Assembly: GCA_000309865.1 (NCBI GenBank)
Contig: AMGN01000052.1
Coordinates: forward strand, 1-61,906
DNA: 61,906 bases
Direction: 5' to 3'
From: Methanobacterium sp. Maddingley MBC34
GTDB lineage: Archaea > Methanobacteriota > Methanobacteria > Methanobacteriales > Methanobacteriaceae
Shown in pieces: positions 28,117 through 42,088 of the stretch. Both the position numbers and the translations under genes were made by a program. The notes under the pieces are model-generated. The model did not search any database. It had not been told where the DNA came from and saw only the letters and a program-made list of their open reading frames with translations. Position 1 is the stretch's first letter; each line of letters starts with the position of its first letter.

Positions 28117-28665
28117 TTAATGAGTATCTCGTTTTCGAACCTCTTCATAGAGATTACCTCCATTTGAGTCCATGGTGACTATCAGTGGTCCGAAATCTTT
28201 GACTTCCAGTTCCCAGACTGCTTCGGGCACTCCCAGATCCAGCCAGTGTACATTGTTTATCTTTAGAACAGAACTCACATAAAGTGCAGCACAACCACCC
28301 ACTGCTGCCAGGAACACTGCTCCATTCCGTTTTAATGCTTCAGCTGTTTTTTCATCCATTCCTCCCTTTCCAATTACTGCCAGGGCTCCCTGGTCCAGTA
28401 CTTCTGCCTGGTAGGGGTTCATACGGGTGCTAGTGGTGGGTCCCACTGCCACCATCTGGTAGTTATCATCATCCTCTTTTTTTATTATGGGTCCTGCATG
28501 AAATATAACCGCCCCTTCCAAATCAACAGGGGATCCGGATTCGATTATGCGCTTGTGAGCACTATCACGTGCAGTATAAATGGTTCCAGAGAGGTAAACT
28601 GAATCTTTGATTCTCAATTTTTGAGTATCTTCTTTAGTTAAGGGTGTTTCCAGATGAACAATCAT
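28117..28665 (-). CDS. Class I fumarate hydratase, beta subunit (FumA C-terminal type)
   Basis: 182 residues, the usual size of the stand-alone beta subunit. Fumarase converts fumarate and malate in the incomplete reductive TCA branch of methanogens. Signatures include LSGTIYTARDSAHKR, FHAGPII, VGPTTSTRMNPYQ, IGKGGM and AVGGCAALY. The [4Fe-4S] cluster is carried by the alpha subunit, which is not encoded in this window, so the pair is split. AAGGTG lies 8 nt before the ATG. A role in tartrate dehydration is an alternative for this family but less likely in this setting. Confidence 0.9.
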   Translation of the reverse strand: MIVHLETPLTKEDTQKLRIKDSVYLSGTIYTARDSAHKRIIESGSPVDLEGAVIFHAGPIIKKEDDDNYQMVAVGPTTSTRMNPYQAEVLDQGALAVIGKGGMDEKTAEALKRNGAVFLAAVGGCAALYVSSVLKINNVHWLDLGVPEAVWELEVKDFGPLIVTMDSNGGNLYEEVRKRDTH

Positions 28666-28775
28666 GTTTTTAGCACCTTTAATGATTTTTTATATTGATA
28701 ATTAACAGACTTTTCTAGACAAATATACTTTTTGAGTTGGTTATAACCAGAATTAAATTAATAAAATAAGTTTTA

Positions 28776-29333
28776 TCACAGGAAGACCACCAGAACAAGA
28801 ATAACAATTAGAATAAGTATAATCGCCCCCAATATAATGAGAGGATCAGTTTTTTCGTAAACCCGTATAATTTTGTCCATAAATCCAGGATTTTTAACTC
28901 TGGCTTTTTTTTGGGCAAGAACATTCATTAAACGTTCTTCTTCAAGTATTATATTCAGATAATCCTTTTGACTGGTAACATTGACTTCCCTGTCAATAAC
29001 ATCCCATAAATTCTCTTCTTGAAACATCTCATTAATAAAATTATCATCAATCCCTATTTGGGGAATAAGCCCTTTAAGGGATTCTCTTCTTTCGGATAAC
29101 CTGTTCTGAAATGAATCTAAAGCTTCTTTATTCCGGTTACGGTTATAACTTTTTAATTGCAATTCATGATGGGTCTTACAGAATTCAAGAGGGTTACCAC
29201 ACTCACACTTTTCAAAGTCACGGGGCGACTCATCATTTTTTAGCTTATAGAATCCCCCACAGTAATTACAAAAAAGGTAACCACCACCGGTGGAATGAAT
29301 GGATTTTGTGTTTTTAGTTCCCTTTAAAACCAT
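28776..29333 (-). CDS. Zinc-ribbon protein with C-terminal membrane anchor
   Basis: 185 residues from the ATG at 29333 (AAGGTG upstream; the TTG at 29363 is less likely). The N-terminal zinc ribbon reads LFCNYCGGFYKL and then FEKCECGNPLEFC. A charged, partly coiled-coil middle follows (about 60-140). It ends with one hydrophobic helix (IILGAIILILIVILVLVVFL), the pattern of a tail-anchored protein facing the cytoplasm. No named family was recognised. It could recruit or regulate a partner at the membrane; no function is assigned. Confidence 0.7.
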   Translation of the reverse strand: MVLKGTKNTKSIHSTGGGYLFCNYCGGFYKLKNDESPRDFEKCECGNPLEFCKTHHELQLKSYNRNRNKEALDSFQNRLSERRESLKGLIPQIGIDDNFINEMFQEENLWDVIDREVNVTSQKDYLNIILEEERLMNVLAQKKARVKNPGFMDKIIRVYEKTDPLIILGAIILILIVILVLVVFL

Positions 29334-30098
29334 TAACACACCTTGAACCCCTTGGTTAATCAATGAAATTTTTATATTTCATTGCTAATTTGGGAAGTTT
29401 ACTGAAATATTTTTCCTGCACTTTTTGGTGATTTTCAGTAATGCACCTACCCTAATTAATTATATGTTTATTATTTGTATATTAATGCTTTTTGGAAACC
29501 TGGTTCAAGTGAGGACATGCCAAAGAAAAAATGCTTCACTATCCCCTGAGAATCGTGTTTTTTTACCCACTTTGAATCATGTTTTTTACAGTATTATACC
29601 AATTTAGGAAAGTCATGATTAGTGTGTATGTCCATTAAATAATAGATACATTTCATTACATTTAGTTGCATTACATATATCTTGAGATAACTTTCCCTGG
29701 ATTTTTTTTAAAAAAAATAAATTTTCAAAAAGTTTGGTGAATTCTAAAAAACCATTTCAAGAACTGTGGGGAAATGATGATGTAGCCCATCAGGTTAAAA
29801 AGTTTTAAGTATTACTTTTTTATATTTATATATGAAATTGGATTGAATATATTTAATTAGCTTAAGAGAATTAATATAGATAGTTTTATTAATTCTAGTA
29901 GCTATGGAAATCAATTTTTAGAATCTTAGAAAATCAATAAAAATACTAAAAACTATTGTAAATTATAGTAAACCCACAAATGAATCAGTAACCTATAAAT
30001 AAAGAGAACAGACTAATATATTAAGTCCATTATACTGTTATAACCCATAAATTTAACAACCATAATTATCATTGTTTTGTAATCTTAAGAGGTGAATT
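29334..30098. other. Long divergent intergenic region
   Basis: This 765-bp AT-rich region holds plus-strand TATA boxes at 29825-29832 (TTTATATA) and near 30016. The second would give the DUF2070 gene a leader of about 50 nt. A 60-codon open frame at 29425-29607 has no ribosome binding site and looks like chance. No RNA gene was recognised. Confidence 0.45.
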
Positions 30099-31913
<1,815 letters not shown>

Positions 31914-32136
31914 GGTGACCCCCTCACCAAGGTGAAATAATTAACTCCCCAAATGGAGTAAGGTTATTCTTCCTGTGATTCATGTAATGATAGTCTTCAT
32001 TAGAAAAAGGGGAGATAGTTTAAAGTCCCAAATAGAATTAATCGAAGAATATAGAATTAAAAAAAAGGCAATGACTAGAAAACAGGTTTTTTAAAAAATT
32101 AAGGGTTAAAATAAAAAGAGGGATATGTAAAAATCC

Positions 32137-32453
<317 letters not shown>

Positions 32454-32477
32454 TAATATAGATAAAGGTGTACTCTT

Positions 32478-34706
<2,229 letters not shown>

Positions 34707-34893
34707 TATAAAATATTATCTTTTCAAAAATTAGAACTTTATTCCTTAGCCAGAAAATGGACTATTCTCTCACCCCAAAAAAAATACACAAAAAATCACT
34801 CATCCAAAAAAAATATTCACTCGTCCAAAAAAATGGAATATTCACTCTTCCTAAAAATGAAACATTCCTCCAGAAAAATTCAATAAAAAAAAA

Positions 34894-35193
34894 TTATTTA
34901 TCTTTTTCCTTAATCTTCTTTTTTAAGATGTAATTAATATCAATAAGGTATTTTCCCTCTTCATCAGAGACTATCACAGATTCATCAGCCATCAGGGATT
35001 CCAGGTTCACCTCATAAACCCCGTGTTCCTTGACCATTATGGTTTCTATAGAACTACCCTTAATTTCTTTGATTTCTTTGACTTTTCCTTCCTGATGAAA
35101 TTCAAAGAATTTACTACCACAGTTGGGACAGCCTTTAAGGATAAGGTCTTCTGAGTCTTCGTATTCCTGACCGCACTTAATACATCGATGCAT
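34894..35193 (-). CDS. arvC: OapC/ArvC-type zinc-ribbon protein
   Basis: 99 residues. A zinc ribbon opens the protein (MHRCIKCGQEYED ... KGCPNCGSKFFEF), followed by a small alpha/beta part with EVNLESLMADESVIVSDEEG. This is the OapC/ArvC family, genetically linked to the GTPase encoded two genes upstream. The ATG at 35193 follows GGTGGTAGTG; the GTG at 35202 is an alternative. It overlaps the end of the preceding gene by 17 nt, so translational coupling is likely. It is last in a five-gene minus-strand operon. Confidence 0.8.
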   Translation of the reverse strand: MHRCIKCGQEYEDSEDLILKGCPNCGSKFFEFHQEGKVKEIKEIKGSSIETIMVKEHGVYEVNLESLMADESVIVSDEEGKYLIDINYILKKKIKEKDK

Positions 35194-35560
35194 CACTACC
35201 ACCGAGGCTGGCCACCATTGACAGGAAGTTTGACTTCCTTTTCACTGTTTTCATGACATTTGCCGGGCCGATAATGGTTATACCCACTGTTTTCTTCTTG
35301 GAAAGTCCGAAAAATGAGCTTTCATCCTTTTCCAGGGTGTAGATATCAATACCCATGAAGTTTTCCACATCGATTTCACGCATGGTGGTTTCGATTAGCT
35401 CCGCCTCTTCTTCTGGTTCCAGTCCACCTTCAATTACCAGGAGTTCACCCTTTTTAACCTTTTCCACGATCATGGATATTTTTTCAATGCTACTCTGGGC
35501 TTTAAGTGCATCTGATGAGATGAAATCCATTTTGAGACTGTTAGTATCAACATCATCCAT
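35177..35560 (-). CDS. arvB: OapB/ArvB-type protein (DUF2073 family)
   Basis: 127 residues, soluble. The family pattern includes MDFISSDALKAQSSIEKI, GELLVIEGGLEPEEEAELIE and a C-terminal GITIIGPANVMKTVKRK. DUF2073 proteins accompany the archaeal small GTPase ArvA and the zinc-ribbon protein ArvC. AGGTGA lies 6 nt before the ATG, and the gene follows the GTPase gene by 11 nt. A regulator or partner of the GTPase is inferred from this fixed gene order. Its biochemical role is not known to me. Confidence 0.8.
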   Translation of the reverse strand: MDDVDTNSLKMDFISSDALKAQSSIEKISMIVEKVKKGELLVIEGGLEPEEEAELIETTMREIDVENFMGIDIYTLEKDESSFFGLSKKKTVGITIIGPANVMKTVKRKSNFLSMVASLGGSDASMY

Positions 35561-35571
35561 TTATATCACCT

Positions 35572-36216
<645 letters not shown>

Positions 36217-36220
36217 TAAA

Positions 36221-36912
<692 letters not shown>

Positions 36913-36916
<4 letters not shown>

Positions 36917-38253
36917 TTTTTCAGCCCCATATCCACGTCCTGTGATATGCTCCATGCATCCTCAAACATTCTTTCAATCTCTAAGATGGATTTTTTATCC
37001 TTGTATATGACTCCCACTTCATAACTTTCGTATATGGGGTCCGTGGATATTATAAGGCCATTAGTCTCATCAGCCACAATGGCCACGGTGTGCACGTGGG
37101 GCATGGTGCGGATCTTAACATCCTTATCCTGGAGGAGTTTTATTAACTCCACTGATGCATCATCATCCAAGCTTGCTTCCTGGATGATCATACGGCTTTC
37201 GGTGTCCATGAACTTTTTCAGGATACCCACGTCAATGTTACGCACCCAGGGATACATCATCAGTAACTTGTTCTCGGCAGTTATTATGGTATCCTTCATG
37301 GCTTCCTGAACGTCCTGGGCCTCAAAAGACCATATTATGGATGGTTCAGTTGAATCTGACTTTATTTTATCAATGGTTCCCTTAAATGAATCTAACCGTT
37401 CATCAATGATACTTTCAATGTCCTTGGCATTCTGGATATAATTCTCCTTGAGTTTGTCCAGTCTGTTCTTAACAAACTGATCATCCCGTCCGGTACGAGT
37501 TTGCAGTTCTTTTAGTCTTTCCTTGTCAGCGGTTTCCAGTACTGATTTGGGAACAGGTACTACTTTTTCATCAGTTTTTTCTTTTGTCTTAAATGGTTTT
37601 ACCTGTGGAGGTTCAGCTTTGTCATCTTTTTTGATTACAGGTTCCGCAGGTGCTTTATCACTGGTGGCTTTTTTAACTGGAACTATTTTCTTAGGAGGCG
37701 TTTTTGGTTTGGTGGCCAGATCTGGAGGTAGTGTGGTTGTTTTCTCAGTTGATGGGAGTTTTTCATCCTTTTTTTGTGTGGTTGATGGTGTTTCTACTTT
37801 ATTTTTAGGGGTTATGGCTTTTTTAGGAGTTATAGTCTTTTTAGGAGTTATAGCCTTTCCCGCTGATGTATCTTTTTCCTTTTTTATTGGTGGTGTGGAT
37901 GTTGATACCGGTCCAAATTTAGCTTGTTCCTTAACCCTTGGTTTGGGTTTTATGGCCCGTGGTTCCGGAGCTGGTTTTGAAGGTTTTCTATCCTTAACCG
38001 GCATTTTTTTCGGTTTGATTGGAGCAGTTACCGCTGCTTTTGGGGTTTTTACCTTCTTTGGTTTGGAAGTGGCCCCTTTTGATAAATTTATCCTGCTACC
38101 GAAAATTATCATTAAAATAAGTCCAAATACAGATGCGATTAACCCCACAAAGAAAGCTACAGGGTTTGGTGGGATGTTAAAACCAAGGTACATGAAATAA
38201 AAACCACCGATAACCAGGAGAGCCCCAAAAACGCTGACAATTAAATTGATCAT
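36913..38253 (-). CDS. Membrane-anchored Lys/Pro-rich protein with C-terminal TrmB/PLD-like domain
   Basis: 446 residues. Two N-terminal helices (about 4-25, 33-54) are followed by a long Lys/Pro/Thr-rich, probably disordered linker (about 60-230) with repeats of the type TPKKTITPKKAITPK. A coiled-coil segment follows (about 235-290). The C-terminal domain (about 300-440) reads MMYPWVRNIDVGILKKFMD, then KIRTMPHVHTVAIVADETNG and GLIISTDPIYESYEVGVIY. This resembles the TrmB effector/PLD-like fold, with no obvious HKD. GGAGG lies 6 nt before the ATG. It is first in the operon with the hydrolase and ArvA-B-C, so it may be a membrane scaffold for that system. Confidence 0.75.
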
Positions 38254-38471
38254 CTTATACCTCCAATCATATTATGTAAAGGATTATTTATAAATTATTA
38301 GTTTCATCACACACCAATTATTATCATTCTTTCAATCTGGGTCTTAAAATATTGAATTTCTATTTCTAAATAGGGCCTTAACAATTATTAATATTTTCCG
38401 GATTTGATATACCAGATCCCCACTTCCATTAAGAAAAATAATATTTTAGTTCGAAACTTCATCTCCAGTTC

Positions 38472-39632
38472 TTAGTCCGAAACTGCATCTCCGGTTTGTG
38501 CACAGCTCCGGATGATGCGCACTGCATCTTCAGTCCCATTGTACCTGGAAAATATATTCCGGGTTTTTTCTGCATTCTTCTTGAGATCCTGACTTTCCAG
38601 GAGCTGGTTGATGTTTTTCGATAACCTCTCTGATGTTAAAGTGCCCATGTTCTCCACCTGGGCTATTCCATAGTTTTTCATTTTCAGGGCATTTTTCAGC
38701 TGCTCTGGATGATTTTCTATAGGGACCATCAGGCTGGGAATGCCCAGGGAAGCAATTTCCATAGAAGTGGTGTGTCCAGCCAGGCTCACCAGGAGGTCGG
38801 ATAGTTTCATCCACTCCATGATGTCTCCCAGAAATCTTTTGCATATTATCCGGGGGGAAGACTCCAGATCCAGTTTTATCTGGGGTCCGGTGACCAGTAT
38901 CATCCGATCACAATCCAGGTCCGGTGCTGCCTGGTGCAGGAGTTTTAAAAGTTTGTTACCAAATTCTGATCCTCCCACAGTGGCCATTACCATTTTTTCA
39001 GACTTGTCAAATCCAAAACGCTCCCTGAGATCTTTTTTACTGTCCATGGTCATGGGGTTCATCTTAAGGATGGGTCCAGTGAAATTCACCCGATCACGTA
39101 TCTGGGGTGCTACCTCATAGGAATTTTGAATGTCGGGTATGATGATTGACTGGCAGAGCCTGGAGACATCCTTTATGAAACGTTGCAATCCATTTTCCAG
39201 GTACTCCAGGGTACGGTCCTTCTGGTAATCCTCCTTAAGCTCCGGTGCCAGGTCATTACTCACCAGGACGCATGGTATGCCCAGTACCTTGCAGGTGATG
39301 GGGACTGAGTAATGGGAGTCAGAGACAACCACATCCGGGTTGAATTCCTTAATAATGCGGGATTCATGGTAGATACTTTTCAGGAAAATGTAAGGTGCAT
39401 CAATGGACTTGCGGGCAGTGTGTTTGAAGTTCAGCTCACCTGAACTTCCGTAGAACTTGATGGTGGGGAGTTCCACCACATCGTAGTCGCTGTACTCATT
39501 AAGAGTCTGGTATCCAGAACCGTAGCTGGCAAAGAGAACCTCATCACCCTTCTCTTCTAATTTTTGGGCTAAAGCCACTGAACGGGAGGTGTGTCCCATT
39601 CCAATGCCACAGGGTATTAGGAGTACTTTCAT
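38472..39632 (-). CDS. MurG-like GT-B glycosyltransferase
   Basis: 386 residues. The N-terminal Rossmann start VLLIPCGIGMGHTSRSVALA is typical of GT28/MurG-like enzymes that use a nucleotide-sugar donor. The C-terminal donor domain has the glycine-rich MATVGGSEFGNK and LVSLAGHTTSMEIASLGIPS, then PIENHPEQLKNA. Related archaeal proteins are annotated as UDP-GlcNAc:lipid or MJ1255-type glycosyltransferases. The acceptor could be a glycolipid or a cell-wall precursor. GTGG precedes the ATG. It stands alone, upstream of the vesicle operon on the same strand with a 218-bp gap. Confidence 0.88.
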   Translation of the reverse strand: MKVLLIPCGIGMGHTSRSVALAQKLEEKGDEVLFASYGSGYQTLNEYSDYDVVELPTIKFYGSSGELNFKHTARKSIDAPYIFLKSIYHESRIIKEFNPDVVVSDSHYSVPITCKVLGIPCVLVSNDLAPELKEDYQKDRTLEYLENGLQRFIKDVSRLCQSIIIPDIQNSYEVAPQIRDRVNFTGPILKMNPMTMDSKKDLRERFGFDKSEKMVMATVGGSEFGNKLLKLLHQAAPDLDCDRMILVTGPQIKLDLESSPRIICKRFLGDIMEWMKLSDLLVSLAGHTTSMEIASLGIPSLMVPIENHPEQLKNALKMKNYGIAQVENMGTLTSERLSKNINQLLESQDLKKNAEKTRNIFSRYNGTEDAVRIIRSCAQTGDAVSD

Positions 39633-40062
39633 TTAGTCCACTTTTATGTTTAAATACAGATTAGGATTGTAATACACATTCAATAAAATACTCTAGTTTG
39701 AGATTTTTTTCTGAAAGTAACTTGGTTAAAAAGGACCATAACTAGTTTTGAATAATTATAACTTGCTTAGTTTGAATTAGATTATAAATCTTTATAAATG
39801 AATTTCTTTCTAGGCACTTCAGTTACCCACTCTTTCTTAGCGGAAACCTTGTTACCAGCCCTATCTTTCCAGGGACTTCAGTTACCAGCTATTTTATGTT
39901 CTTTCTGTTAAAAACCAATAAATGAGATATAAATTTAATCCAAAGCTATTTAAACTATTTTAAAATCATTTTAATAGAATTTAATAGGTTATAAGAAGAT
40001 TTGATGAAAAAATAACTTTTATACAATTAAATAATACTTTGAGAAATTTAAAAAAAATATTA
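39633..40062. other. Intergenic region with a 29-30 bp degenerate repeat
   Basis: It contains three GTTACC-centred units (see the repeat at 39811-39890) and otherwise AT-rich sequence. No gene was recognised. Confidence 0.5.
39811..39890. repeat. 29-30 bp degenerate tandem repeat, three units
   Basis: GTTACC occurs at 39822, 39851 and 39881 (29 and 30 bp apart). Units 1 and 3 share ACTTCAGTTACC and flanking similarity, while unit 2 is weaker. This is not CRISPR-like because the unit is fully degenerate, with no unique spacers. Confidence 0.5.
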
Positions 40063-40629
40063 TCATTCCTGTGACTCAACGAAAGAGACTATACTCTTAA
40101 AGAGTTCAAGGGATCCTTTATTGTTACTTAAACTCCAGGCTAATTTGTTCCTAAGGGCTCTTTTTTGCTCTTCACTCAATGAGTTCATGTAGAAAATGGT
40201 CTGGTTAAAAAGAGAGTCTGCTCCGTTGGGGTTGTTGAGGCTTCCCCCTTCACTTTGAAGTTCATCAATCTTTCTGCGGAAAATCCTTTTAAGGTTTTTG
40301 GATGCCCGGTAGACATCCTCGTGATCCTTGCTTTCCATCTGTTTAAGAATGGTTTCTATTTCCACAAAATCCATTCTGGAAACACCGAAAACAATACCCT
40401 CTGGTCTTATGGATTGTATCCTCTTGACACCATTGTATATTGTGAAATCATAATCTGCGATATATATCTGCCCTTCACGCAGAAGTGCCATTAATGATTC
40501 GTTGAATGTCTTGTCTGATGTGCCTATCCCTGATTTTGATCTTATTACTTCCAAAATCCTTTTTTTGGATAGCTCATCATTTTCTAAAATTTCCAGGATC
40601 AATTTTCGTAAATTGTAGTTTTTGGGCAT
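40063..40629 (-). CDS. Conserved hypothetical protein with N-terminal winged-helix-like region
   Basis: 188 residues, soluble, basic. The N-terminal ~75 residues (NLRKLILEILENDELSKKRI, then FNESLMALLREGQIYIADYD) look like a winged helix. The rest is helical with RRKIDELQSEGG and a C-terminal SLSEEQKRALRNKLAWSL. The ATG at 40629 has GAGG 9 nt upstream; the GTG at 40635 is an alternative. A TATA box (TTTTATATACT) lies near 40670 on the minus strand. No named family was recognised. A transcription or RNA-binding role is plausible but not shown. Confidence 0.65.
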   Translation of the reverse strand: MPKNYNLRKLILEILENDELSKKRILEVIRSKSGIGTSDKTFNESLMALLREGQIYIADYDFTIYNGVKRIQSIRPEGIVFGVSRMDFVEIETILKQMESKDHEDVYRASKNLKRIFRRKIDELQSEGGSLNNPNGADSLFNQTIFYMNSLSEEQKRALRNKLAWSLSNNKGSLELFKSIVSFVESQE

Positions 40630-40794
40630 GCTCACAAGCCTCTTAATTAGTATGTGATAATATGCACAAAGGAGTATATAAAAGATAATTGTATGTGAAT
40701 ATTATATAACTGTAGTTAAAAAAGAAAATGATAATACTTATTTAACCACATCGGAAGATTACAATTCCAATACAATATTGCTCATAACCAACAA

Positions 40795-40806
40795 TTATAT
40801 ATATAA
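40795..40806 (+). promoter_or_regulatory. TATA box of pilin cassette 1
   Basis: TTATATATATAACT lies about 55 nt before the first pilin ATG. The leader carries CCCCGGGGG and a GGGGGT ribosome binding site. Confidence 0.5.
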
Positions 40807-40858
40807 CTAAAAACAACTATATAATAAGCATGGAAACACTCCCCGGGGGTAAAAGAAC

Positions 40859-41038
40859 ATGAATTTCTTTAATGATGAATGTGGACAAGGAGCAGCTGAA
40901 TATATATTATTGTTTGGTGGTGTTATCGTTATTGCAATAGCTGCACTACTCATCTACAGAGCATACTTTAGTAATAATGCAGGATTAAACGCAGCACAAG
41001 ACGTCGACACCGTTAGAGCCAGCTCAAACCATACTTAA
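40859..41038 (+). CDS. Class III signal peptide pilin-like protein, copy 1 (59 aa)
   Basis: A 59-residue protein below usual gene-finder length. The charged leader MNFFNDECG ends before QGAAEY, the class III (EppA) prepilin cleavage context. A hydrophobic helix follows (ILLFGGVIVIAIAALLIYR). The mature product would be about 50 residues. It ends SSNHT, so the last three residues form an N-x-T glycosylation sequon. It differs from copies 2 and 3 at about a dozen residues (leader DEC, NNAGLN, DVDT). Likely function: a small archaeal pilin subunit or membrane-anchored surface peptide. Confidence 0.88.
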   Translation: MNFFNDECGQGAAEYILLFGGVIVIAIAALLIYRAYFSNNAGLNAAQDVDTVRASSNHT

Positions 41039-41050
41039 CTTATAAAAATA

Positions 41051-41058
41051 TTTATATA
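41051..41058 (+). promoter_or_regulatory. TATA box of pilin cassette 2
   Basis: TTTATATA lies 78 nt upstream of the second pilin ATG. A separate promoter between the first and second copies implies independent transcription. Confidence 0.55.
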
Positions 41059-41128
41059 CACTAAATCAAAAGAATTGTTAAGATTAGTTTAAAAAAATCT
41101 TAAAAAAAAATATATGGAGGAAAAAACC

Positions 41129-41308
41129 ATGAGCTTTTTAAAAGACGAAGGTGGACAGGGAGCAGCAGAATATATACTCTTGTTTGGTGGTGTAATCGTA
41201 ATTGCAATAGCTGCACTACTCATCTACAGAGCATACTTCAGCGGCAACTCTGGACTAAACGCCGCACAGGACATAACCAACGTTAGAGTCAGCGCCAACG
41301 GAACATAA
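41129..41308 (+). CDS. Class III signal peptide pilin-like protein, copy 2 (59 aa)
   Basis: A 59-residue protein beginning MSFLKDEGG then QGAAEYILLFGG, with the same helix as copy 1 and ending SANGT, again an N-x-T sequon at the very C-terminus. The ATG at 41129 follows GGAGG by 8 nt; the ATG at 41114 precedes that site. Its DNA is identical to copy 3 from the ATG through the terminator. The pilin-processing peptidase EppA is not in this window. Expected fate: cleavage after GG, pilus or surface assembly, and glycosylation by the nearby AglB. Confidence 0.9.
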   Translation: MSFLKDEGGQGAAEYILLFGGVIVIAIAALLIYRAYFSGNSGLNAAQDITNVRVSANGT

Positions 41309-41331
41309 ATAACATTAGAGTTAGCATAAAT

Positions 41332-41370
41332 AACCCATAAACTTAAACATTTATGGGTTGATTTTTTTCT
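41332..41370 (+). terminator. Terminator after pilin copy 2
   Basis: AACCCATAAA and TTTATGGGTT form a perfect 10-bp stem around an 8-nt loop (CTTAAACA). GATTTTTTT follows directly. The same element recurs after copy 3. Confidence 0.85.
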
Positions 41371-41380
41371 TTTATATTTA
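41371..41380 (+). promoter_or_regulatory. TATA box of pilin cassette 3
   Basis: TTTATATTTA abuts the terminator of copy 2, about 45 nt before the third pilin ATG. Terminator and promoter are nearly fused. Confidence 0.4.
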
Positions 41381-41422
41381 AGATTAAATTATAAAAGAAA
41401 AATGAGTATTGGAGGGTAAAAA

Positions 41423-41602
41423 ATGAGCTTTTTAAAAGACGAAGGTGGACAGGGAGCAGCAGAATATATACTCTTGTTTGGTGGTGTAATCGTAATTGCA
41501 ATAGCTGCACTACTCATCTACAGAGCATACTTCAGCGGCAACTCTGGACTAAACGCCGCACAGGACATAACCAACGTTAGAGTCAGCGCCAACGGAACAT
41601 AA
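41423..41602 (+). CDS. Class III signal peptide pilin-like protein, copy 3 (59 aa)
   Basis: Predicted protein identical to copy 2, including the C-terminal NGT sequon. GGAGGG lies 6 nt before the ATG. The coding DNA shows no synonymous difference from copy 2, which means a very recent duplication or ongoing gene conversion. Only the ribosome-binding/promoter stretch differs. Two identical, separately promoted copies suggest a dosage need for a major pilin. Confidence 0.9.
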   Translation: MSFLKDEGGQGAAEYILLFGGVIVIAIAALLIYRAYFSGNSGLNAAQDITNVRVSANGT

Positions 41603-41625
41603 ATAACATTAGAGTTAGCATAAAT

Positions 41626-41664
41626 AACCCATAAACTTAAACATTTATGGGTTGATTTTTTTCT
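41626..41664 (+). terminator. Terminator after pilin copy 3
   Basis: The same 10-bp stem (AACCCATAAA/TTTATGGGTT) and T run as after copy 2. Confidence 0.85.
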
Positions 41665-41871
41665 TTTTCTATTTGATAGAATTCAATATTACAGATATTG
41701 TGTTGATTTTTTAGTTGTTTGAGAAAAAATTAGTTTTTTATGAGGATTTTTTATACAAAAAACTCCAAAAATAATAAATGATTTATATTGGGCACTTCCA
41801 TATTACTAATATACTTGGAGAAATATTTAATTTCATAAATCTACCAGATTATATTGTTAACGGTGAATAAA

Positions 41872-42039
41872 ATGGATGAAAGAGCTCAAATTAGCGCGGA
41901 AATGATACTGTTAATAGGTGCTATGCTGATAATAGTAATTATCGCTGGAGGTTACATCTTAGGGATAACCCAATCTATAGCTGGTAACATTACCAGTGTA
42001 ATAAATACTGCTAGAGACACCTCCATTAATCGCATGTGA
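41872..42039 (+). CDS. Class III signal peptide-containing small protein (55 aa)
   Basis: A 55-residue protein starting MDERA then QISAEMILLIGAMLIIVIIA, a typical EppA prepilin context followed by a hydrophobic helix. It contains one internal sequon (GNITS) and ends SINRM. GGTGA lies 5 nt before the ATG at 41872. It differs from the three upstream pilins and may be a minor pilin. It converges on the aglB genes, with 49 nt between stop codons. Confidence 0.85.
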   Translation: MDERAQISAEMILLIGAMLIIVIIAGGYILGITQSIAGNITSVINTARDTSINRM

Positions 42040-42088
42040 ATATTTTAATCCTTATTTAATATTATTTAAATTATATCCCATATTTAAG

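Larger units (their letters stand above)
41129..41373 (+). repeat. 245-bp perfect duplication, left copy
   Basis: Positions 41129-41373 are identical to 41423-41667, an offset of 294 bp. The match starts exactly at the pilin ATG and ends in the terminator T run. Confidence 0.9.
41423..41667 (+). repeat. 245-bp perfect duplication, right copy
   Basis: This is the second half of the pair described at 41129-41373. Confidence 0.9.

Noticed and set aside
29425..29607. 60-residue open frame in the long intergenic region
   Set aside because: There is no ribosome binding site, the composition is odd, and there is no recognisable domain. It is likely chance.
37523..38200. 225-residue plus-strand open frame
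   Set aside because: It is antisense to the Lys/Pro-rich linker gene. Its Phe/Gly/Ser/Val-rich composition is the mirror of lysine and proline codons, and no ribosome binding site precedes it.
39811..39890. Possible mini CRISPR array
   Set aside because: Repeats are degenerate, spacers are not unique, and no cas gene is in the window.
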